A DNA stretch of 37,999 nucleotides from a bacterium (GTDB lineage Bacteria > Krumholzibacteriota > Krumholzibacteriia > LZORAL124-64-63): positions 1 through 37,999 of the forward strand of contig WJIQ01000048.1 in assembly GCA_014730255.1 (NCBI GenBank), read 5' to 3'. Position numbers and translations under genes: made by a program. The notes under the pieces are model-generated. The model saw nothing but the letters and a program-made list of their open reading frames with translations. It was not told where the DNA came from and made no database searches. Below, piece by piece: positions 33,505 through 37,999 of the stretch; the first letter of the stretch is position 1, and each line of letters starts with the position of its first letter.

Positions 33505-36201
33505 ATGATCGGTCAGTCCCTGCTCCACTACGAGATCAAGGAACGCCTCGGCAAGGGGGGCATGGGCGAGGTCTTCCTCGCGCGTGACACCAAGCTCGGG
33601 CGCGACGTCGCCATCAAGATCCTGCCGGCCGAGCTGGCCGGCGACGCCGAGCGCGAGGCGCGGTTCCAGCGCGAGGCGCGGGCGCTCGCCAGCCTGCAGC
33701 ATCCGAACGTCGCCTCGGTCTACGGCTTCGAGGAAGCGGGCGGCGTGCGCTTCATGGTCATGGAGTACGTGGCCGGCGCCGAGCTCACCGAGCGGATCGC
33801 CGCCGGGCCGATCCCGGTGGACGAGGCGCTGGAGATCGCGCGGCAGATCGCGGCCGGGCTCGAGGCCGCGCACGAGAACGGCATCGTGCACCGCGACCTC
33901 AAGCCGGCCAACGTCATGCAGACCCCCGAGGGCGACATCAAGGTGCTCGACTTCGGCCTGGCGCAGGCCTGGTTCGGCGACGAGGGCCCGGGCAGCGACA
34001 GCTCGGCCATGCCCACGATCACGGCGGCCATGACCCAGGAGGGCACCATCCTGGGCACGGCGGCCTACATGAGCCCCGAGCAGGCCCGTGGCGCGGCGGT
34101 CGACCGGCGCACCGACATCTGGGCCTTCGGGGTGATCCTCTACGAGATGCTCACCGGCACGAAGCTCTTCCATGGCGACACGATCAGCGACACGCTGGCG
34201 GCCGTCCTGCGGGCCGAGCCGGAGTGGACCGAGCTGCCGGACGACGTGCCCGCGGTGCGCCGGCTGATCGAGCGGTGCCTCGAGCGCAACCCGAAGCAGC
34301 GGCTCCGCGACATCGGCGAGGCGCGGATCTTCCTGCAGGACGGATCGCTGAGCGGGTCGCACCTGAGCTTCGCCCATCTCGACGTCGATCCGGCCGTGGC
34401 GTCCTCGTCGCGGACGCGCTGGCCGCTGGGACTCATGGTCGCCATCGCGGTCGCGTGCCTGGCCGTCGGGGCGCTCGCCGGCTGGCAGCTGCTCGGGGGC
34501 TCGGCGCCCCCGCCGCTGCTGCACACGATGATCCCGCCGCCGCGCGACACCGACTACGACCTCACCGGCACCGCACCCGGGCCTTCGGTCATCTCGCCCG
34601 ACGGGACCATGCTCGCCTTCACCGCCATCGACACGGCCGGCCGATCGCAGCTCTACCTGCGGCACCTGGACAAGGGCGAGTCGGTGGCGCTCTCGGGCAC
34701 GGAGACGGCGGCGTACCCGTTCTGGTCGCCCGACAGCGCGTTCATCGGATTCTTCGAGATGTCCGGCGGCAAGCTGCGCAAGGTCGCCGTGGCCGGCGGC
34801 CCGCCCGTCACCCTGTGCCCGGCCCCCAACGGCAAGGGCGGGACCTGGAACGCGAACGGCGACATCGTCTTCACCCCGGACGCCGGCGAGCCGGTGTTCC
34901 GCGTGCCGGCGATCGGCGGCGAGCCGGTGCCGCTGACCGAGATCGGCCCCGAGCACAACTCGCACCGACATCCCCGCTTCCTGCCCGGCGGCCAGCACTT
35001 CCTGTTCACCGCGCGGACCAGCGCGAGCGACGTGACCAACGACATCGTGCTCGCCTCGCTCGACACGACGGTCGCCTCCCGGGTGATCGCCCGCTCGGAG
35101 GCCAACGCCGAGTTCGTCGACGGTCACCTCCTGACCGTCCGCGAGGGGGTCCTGATGGCGACGCCGTTCTCGCCGGACCAGGAGCGGCTGACCGAGGGGG
35201 GCAAGCCCCTCGTGGAGAACGTGCTGATGCTGCCCGGCGCGGCCTACGCCGTCTTCTCCCCGTCGCCGACGGGCATGATGATCTACCAGACCGGCGCCTC
35301 GATCCAGGCCACGCGCATGCTCTACTGGACCGACCTGAGCGACGGCGGGCTGCGGCAGTTCGGCGCCCCGGGCCAGGTCTTCCATCCGGTGATCAGCCCG
35401 GACGGCTCGCGCGCGGTGGTCGAGGTCCGCGGCGCCTCGGACGAGGGGGCCGACCTCTGGCTGGTGGACCTGGAGACCGGCCTGCGCACCCGCTTCACCT
35501 TTGCCGATGGCGACGAGTCCACGGCCTGCTGGTCGCGCGACAGCCAGTTCGTGTTCTACATGTCCGAGCAGGGTGGGGCGTACCGCATCATCCAGCAGCC
35601 GGTCGAGGGGCAGGGGGGCGAGACCATCCTGGTCGAGTCGGGCTGGACGCTCTGGCCCTCGAGCACGAGCCCGGACGATCGGTACCTGCTGATCGGCGCC
35701 GAGCGCGAGGACTCGAACTTCGAGATGCGCCGGCTCGACCTGACCGACCCCGGTGCCGAGATGGAAGTGGTCCGGGCGCGCGAGGACGCGAACCTCGGCG
35801 GCGGGCGCTACTCGCCCGACGGCCGCTGGATCGCTTACAACACCCAGTCGGCGGCGGGCTGGGACGTGTTCGTGATCCCCGCGGGGGGCGGGACGCGGAA
35901 GTGGCAGGTCACGACCGACGGCGCGGTCTTTCCCGTGTGGAACGCGGCGGGCACCGAGCTGTGGGTGAGCAAGTTCAACGGCGATCTGCGGGTCTACGAG
36001 ATCGACGGCCGCGAGGAGACCCTGCGCGTGGGCACCTACCGCCAGTCGGTCACCGTCAGTCCGCCCGACGGCTCGGGCAACTACTACGACCTGCACCCGG
36101 ACGGCACACGGATCCTGCAGACCGGCATCGACCCGGCGTTCCGGCAGGAGGTGTCGTTCCTGCACCTGGTGACGGACTGGCAGCGGGCGCTGGTGCAGTA
36201 G
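33505..36201 (+). CDS. membrane Ser/Thr protein kinase with C-terminal beta-propeller
   Basis: 898 residues. The N-terminal Hanks-type kinase is complete: GKGGMGEVFLARD (glycine loop), VAIKIL with the ATP lysine near residue 38, HRDLKPAN near 129, DFG near 149, GTAAYMSPEQARG and DIWAFGVILYEMLTG. A single membrane span (WPLGLMVAIAVACLAVGALAGW, about residues 306-330) leads to a C-terminal domain of repeated SPDG.-type blades (ISPDGTMLAF, WSPDSAFIGFF, ISPDGSRAVV, YSPDGRWIAY) of the TolB/WD40-like PD40 class. The topology is a cytoplasmic kinase with an outside sensor or binding propeller. AGGA lies six bases before the ATG. Arms CTGAAC (33453-33458) and GTTCAG (33491-33496) could pair and partly mask that site. 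Confidence 0.93.
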   Translation: MIGQSLLHYEIKERLGKGGMGEVFLARDTKLGRDVAIKILPAELAGDAEREARFQREARALASLQHPNVASVYGFEEAGGVRFMVMEYVAGAELTERIAAGPIPVDEALEIARQIAAGLEAAHENGIVHRDLKPANVMQTPEGDIKVLDFGLAQAWFGDEGPGSDSSAMPTITAAMTQEGTILGTAAYMSPEQARGAAVDRRTDIWAFGVILYEMLTGTKLFHGDTISDTLAAVLRAEPEWTELPDDVPAVRRLIERCLERNPKQRLRDIGEARIFLQDGSLSGSHLSFAHLDVDPAVASSSRTRWPLGLMVAIAVACLAVGALAGWQLLGGSAPPPLLHTMIPPPRDTDYDLTGTAPGPSVISPDGTMLAFTAIDTAGRSQLYLRHLDKGESVALSGTETAAYPFWSPDSAFIGFFEMSGGKLRKVAVAGGPPVTLCPAPNGKGGTWNANGDIVFTPDAGEPVFRVPAIGGEPVPLTEIGPEHNSHRHPRFLPGGQHFLFTARTSASDVTNDIVLASLDTTVASRVIARSEANAEFVDGHLLTVREGVLMATPFSPDQERLTEGGKPLVENVLMLPGAAYAVFSPSPTGMMIYQTGASIQATRMLYWTDLSDGGLRQFGAPGQVFHPVISPDGSRAVVEVRGASDEGADLWLVDLETGLRTRFTFADGDESTACWSRDSQFVFYMSEQGGAYRIIQQPVEGQGGETILVESGWTLWPSSTSPDDRYLLIGAEREDSNFEMRRLDLTDPGAEMEVVRAREDANLGGGRYSPDGRWIAYNTQSAAGWDVFVIPAGGGTRKWQVTTDGAVFPVWNAAGTELWVSKFNGDLRVYEIDGREETLRVGTYRQSVTVSPPDGSGNYYDLHPDGTRILQTGIDPAFRQEVSFLHLVTDWQRALVQ

Positions 36202-36380
36202 CGGCAGCCTCGGCCGTTCCACCCGAATGCATACCCGAGTCGTCAGATCTTGTATTTGAGCTTTGAGGATATTGCTTAACTCATCGTTCCATGTGTGGCA
36301 TCATCATGGGGTCCCCGGCCGGATCGTTCCCCACGGCGGCGTGCTCCGGCCCCGATCCATCCTGCCTCCGGAGGACCTCC
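36202..36380 (+). other. promoter-bearing gap before the C25 peptidase gene
   Basis: About 180 bp with a striking AT-rich island at 36246-36282 (TTGTATTTGAGC...GATATTGCTTAA) inside otherwise GC-rich DNA, the likely promoter. Several -35/-10 combinations are possible (for example TTGTAT at 36250 with a poor -10), so no exact pair is claimed. GGAGG at 36370-36374 serves the next gene. The short frame that starts at 36263 on this strand is in another frame and is not a gene. Confidence 0.4.
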
Positions 36381-37999
36381 ATGCCGACCCCTGGTTCCTG
36401 CGCCACCTCGCGGCGCCGCGCCGGCGTGCTCGCGCTCGCGGCCGTCCTGCTGCTGACGATCCCGTCGGCGGCCCAGACCTTCCGCTACGACGACAGCTGG
36501 GACGACCACGGCCTGACGGTCACGCGCCAGTCCCCGGGTGGCGTGCGCCTGAACCTCTCGCTCGCGAGCTGGGAGCTCGGCACCGAGCCGATCAACGGCC
36601 GGGGCCAGGCGGTGGTGCACACGCCGGGGGTGTTCCTGCCCAACGACGCCGGCGCGCCCAACCTGCCCGGGTTCAGCCAGTACCTGGCCATGCCCGAGGG
36701 GGCGACCGCGCGGGTGACCGTCGTCCGTGCGCGGACCGAGGTCCTCACGGGCATCGACCTCGCGCCCGCGCCGGTGATCCCCCTGGAGACCGAGGACGGC
36801 CCGCTCACCTACGAGCGGGATGCCGCGATCTACGGCAGGGACGCGCCGTACCCGGCCGAGGTCGCCATGGTGAGCGATCGGACCGAGATCCGTGGCGTCG
36901 ACGCCGTGATGCTCGGCGTGACGCCCTTCCAGTACAACCCGGCCACGCGCGAGCTGACCGTCTATCGCGACCTCGAGATCGACATCGTGTTCGAGGGCGG
37001 TCGGGGCGCCGTCGGCGAGGACCGGCTGCGCAACCGCTGGTTCGAGCCGATCCTGCGCGACATCTTCGCCAACCATGACCTGCTGCCCGCCCTGCCGCCG
37101 GCCCCGCGGCCGGCGGGACGGACGCCCGACCACGAGTACGTCATCATCACGCCGCCGGCGACCTCGTATGTCGCGTGGGCGGACTCGCTGGCGCGGTTCC
37201 GCAACGAGCAGGGCATCCGCACCGGCGTGGTCACGACCAACGAGGTCGGGGGCAACACCGCATCGGCGATCGAGACCTACATCGACGACGCGTACCACAC
37301 GTGGGACGTGCCGCCCGTGGCGGTCCTCCTGCTCGGCGACTACGGGTCGGGCGACGGCGCCATCATCGCGCCGACCTGGGACGGCTACTGCGTCTCGGAC
37401 AACATCTACGCCGACGTCACGGGCAACGACCTGCCCGACGTCGTCCTCGCCCGCATGGCGGCGGCCAACCCCACGCACGTCGAGACCTTCGTGCGCAAGG
37501 TGATCGACTACGAACGCCAGCCGCCGACCACGCCCGGCTACTACCAGAACCCCATCGTCGCGGGCGGCTGGCAGACCGAGCGCTGGTTCATCCTCTGCGA
37601 CGAGGTCCTGCACGGGTTCATGAGCAACGAGCTGGGCAAGACCCCGGTGCGCGAGTACGCCATCTACGACGGCACCCCCGGATCGATCTGGTCGACGGCG
37701 TCGAACACCGGCACGGTGGTCGACTACTTCGGGCCGAACGGGCTGGGCTACATCCCGTCCACGCCCGCCCACCTGGACGACTGGGGCGGCAACGCCACGC
37801 GGCTGAACGCCGCCCTGGAATCCGGCGCGTTCATCCTGCAGCACCGCGACCACGGCGACGTCGACGGCTGGGGCGAGCCGGCCTACAGCCAGAGCCACGT
37901 GGCACAGCTCGCGAACACCGATCCGAGCTTCGTCTTCTCGATCAACTGCCTGACCGGCATGTTCGACTATCCGGGCGAGTGCTTCGCCGAGACCTTCCA
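36381..37999 (+). CDS. C25-family (gingipain-like) cysteine peptidase, cut by the window end
   Basis: An open frame of 539 complete codons running off the right edge. Signal peptide: MPTPGSCATSRRRAGVLALA plus a hydrophobic stretch ending around SAAQT. An N-terminal C25-propeptide-like beta domain (LPNDAGAPNLPGFSQYLAMP, GVTPFQYNPATRELTVYRDL) spans about residues 35-235. The caspase-like catalytic domain starts near DHEYVIITPP (about 247) and contains VAVLLLGDYGSG, SDNIYADVTGNDLPDVVLARM, the catalytic histidine H491 in QHRDHGDVDGW and the catalytic cysteine C523 in SINCLTGMFD. Gingipains and the type IX sorting peptidase PorU belong to this family. The ATG has GGAGG six bases upstream. Whether a FlgD-like C-terminus follows cannot be seen. 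Confidence 0.88.
   Translation, partial: MPTPGSCATSRRRAGVLALAAVLLLTIPSAAQTFRYDDSWDDHGLTVTRQSPGGVRLNLSLASWELGTEPINGRGQAVVHTPGVFLPNDAGAPNLPGFSQYLAMPEGATARVTVVRARTEVLTGIDLAPAPVIPLETEDGPLTYERDAAIYGRDAPYPAEVAMVSDRTEIRGVDAVMLGVTPFQYNPATRELTVYRDLEIDIVFEGGRGAVGEDRLRNRWFEPILRDIFANHDLLPALPPAPRPAGRTPDHEYVIITPPATSYVAWADSLARFRNEQGIRTGVVTTNEVGGNTASAIETYIDDAYHTWDVPPVAVLLLGDYGSGDGAIIAPTWDGYCVSDNIYADVTGNDLPDVVLARMAAANPTHVETFVRKVIDYERQPPTTPGYYQNPIVAGGWQTERWFILCDEVLHGFMSNELGKTPVREYAIYDGTPGSIWSTASNTGTVVDYFGPNGLGYIPSTPAHLDDWGGNATRLNAALESGAFILQHRDHGDVDGWGEPAYSQSHVAQLANTDPSFVFSINCLTGMFDYPGECFAETF

Noticed and set aside
33493-36222. 909-codon minus-strand frame opposite the kinase-propeller gene
   Set aside because: Antisense shadow with no domain; the kinase motifs on the plus strand are complete.

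Overview
The window is about 38 kb of high-GC bacterial chromosome. It has no rRNA or tRNA genes, no CRISPR array and no insertion sequence that I can see. Several predicted exported proteins end in the same kind of beta-sandwich module (a PNPFNP-type start, an [VI][YF]D.RG[RK]LV core, an ASG[VT]Y end, then VK or VR). That C-terminus, together with Asp-box repeat proteins, a dockerin-like protein, a C25 (gingipain-type) peptidase and a kinase fused to a beta-propeller, points to an uncultured FCB-superphylum-like lineage (Krumholzibacteriota, Eisenbacteria or Latescibacterota type). This assignment is an inference from protein style; no marker gene in the window decides it.

Layout. (1) 116-8462, minus strand: one compact operon-like array of ten genes with overlaps or gaps of 0-12 bp. 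In transcription order: a GT-B-like transferase, an SpsF/NeuA-type cytidylyltransferase, the two halves of a transketolase, a class III aminotransferase, an SDR dehydrogenase, a KdsC-type HAD phosphatase, a NeuB-type synthase that lacks the usual C-terminal SAF domain, a sterol-desaturase-family di-iron hydroxylase and a Gdx/SugE-type SMR exporter. It looks like a complete route to a CMP-activated, probably amino-substituted ulosonic acid, but without the UDP-GlcNAc-processing enzymes that normally feed NeuB. It is the best candidate for an undescribed pathway. (2) 8777-10918, plus: a secreted PhoD-like phosphatase, followed by a strong double hairpin. (3) 11175-17960, minus: an HD nucleotidase and a tandem pair of 1017-residue secreted paralogues. 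(4) 18136-23877, plus: RlmG methyltransferase, an Asp-box propeller protein, MsrB with an apparent second start, a dockerin-like protein and a small HNH protein. (5) 24033-27274, plus: a DUF1015-serA-serC serine-biosynthesis operon. (6) 27353-29650, minus: a hybrid sensor histidine kinase, divergent from (7) 29968-32916, plus, a secreted gluzincin metallopeptidase with a structured leader. (8) 33188 to the right edge, plus: dodecin, a Ser/Thr kinase-propeller receptor and a C25 peptidase cut by the window end.

The regulatory signals are better than usual for GC-rich DNA. Several AT-rich islands carry -10 boxes, some of them extended TGnTAtnnT, and two share a TTGCCC-N18 arrangement. Long GC hairpins close most transcription units. 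The 3' ends of the PhoD and metallopeptidase genes carry a near-identical 58-bp element followed by a second hairpin of the same design but different sequence. At the left edge a minus-strand promoter carries a palindrome between its -35 and -10 boxes, and a matching palindrome lies 74 bp downstream.
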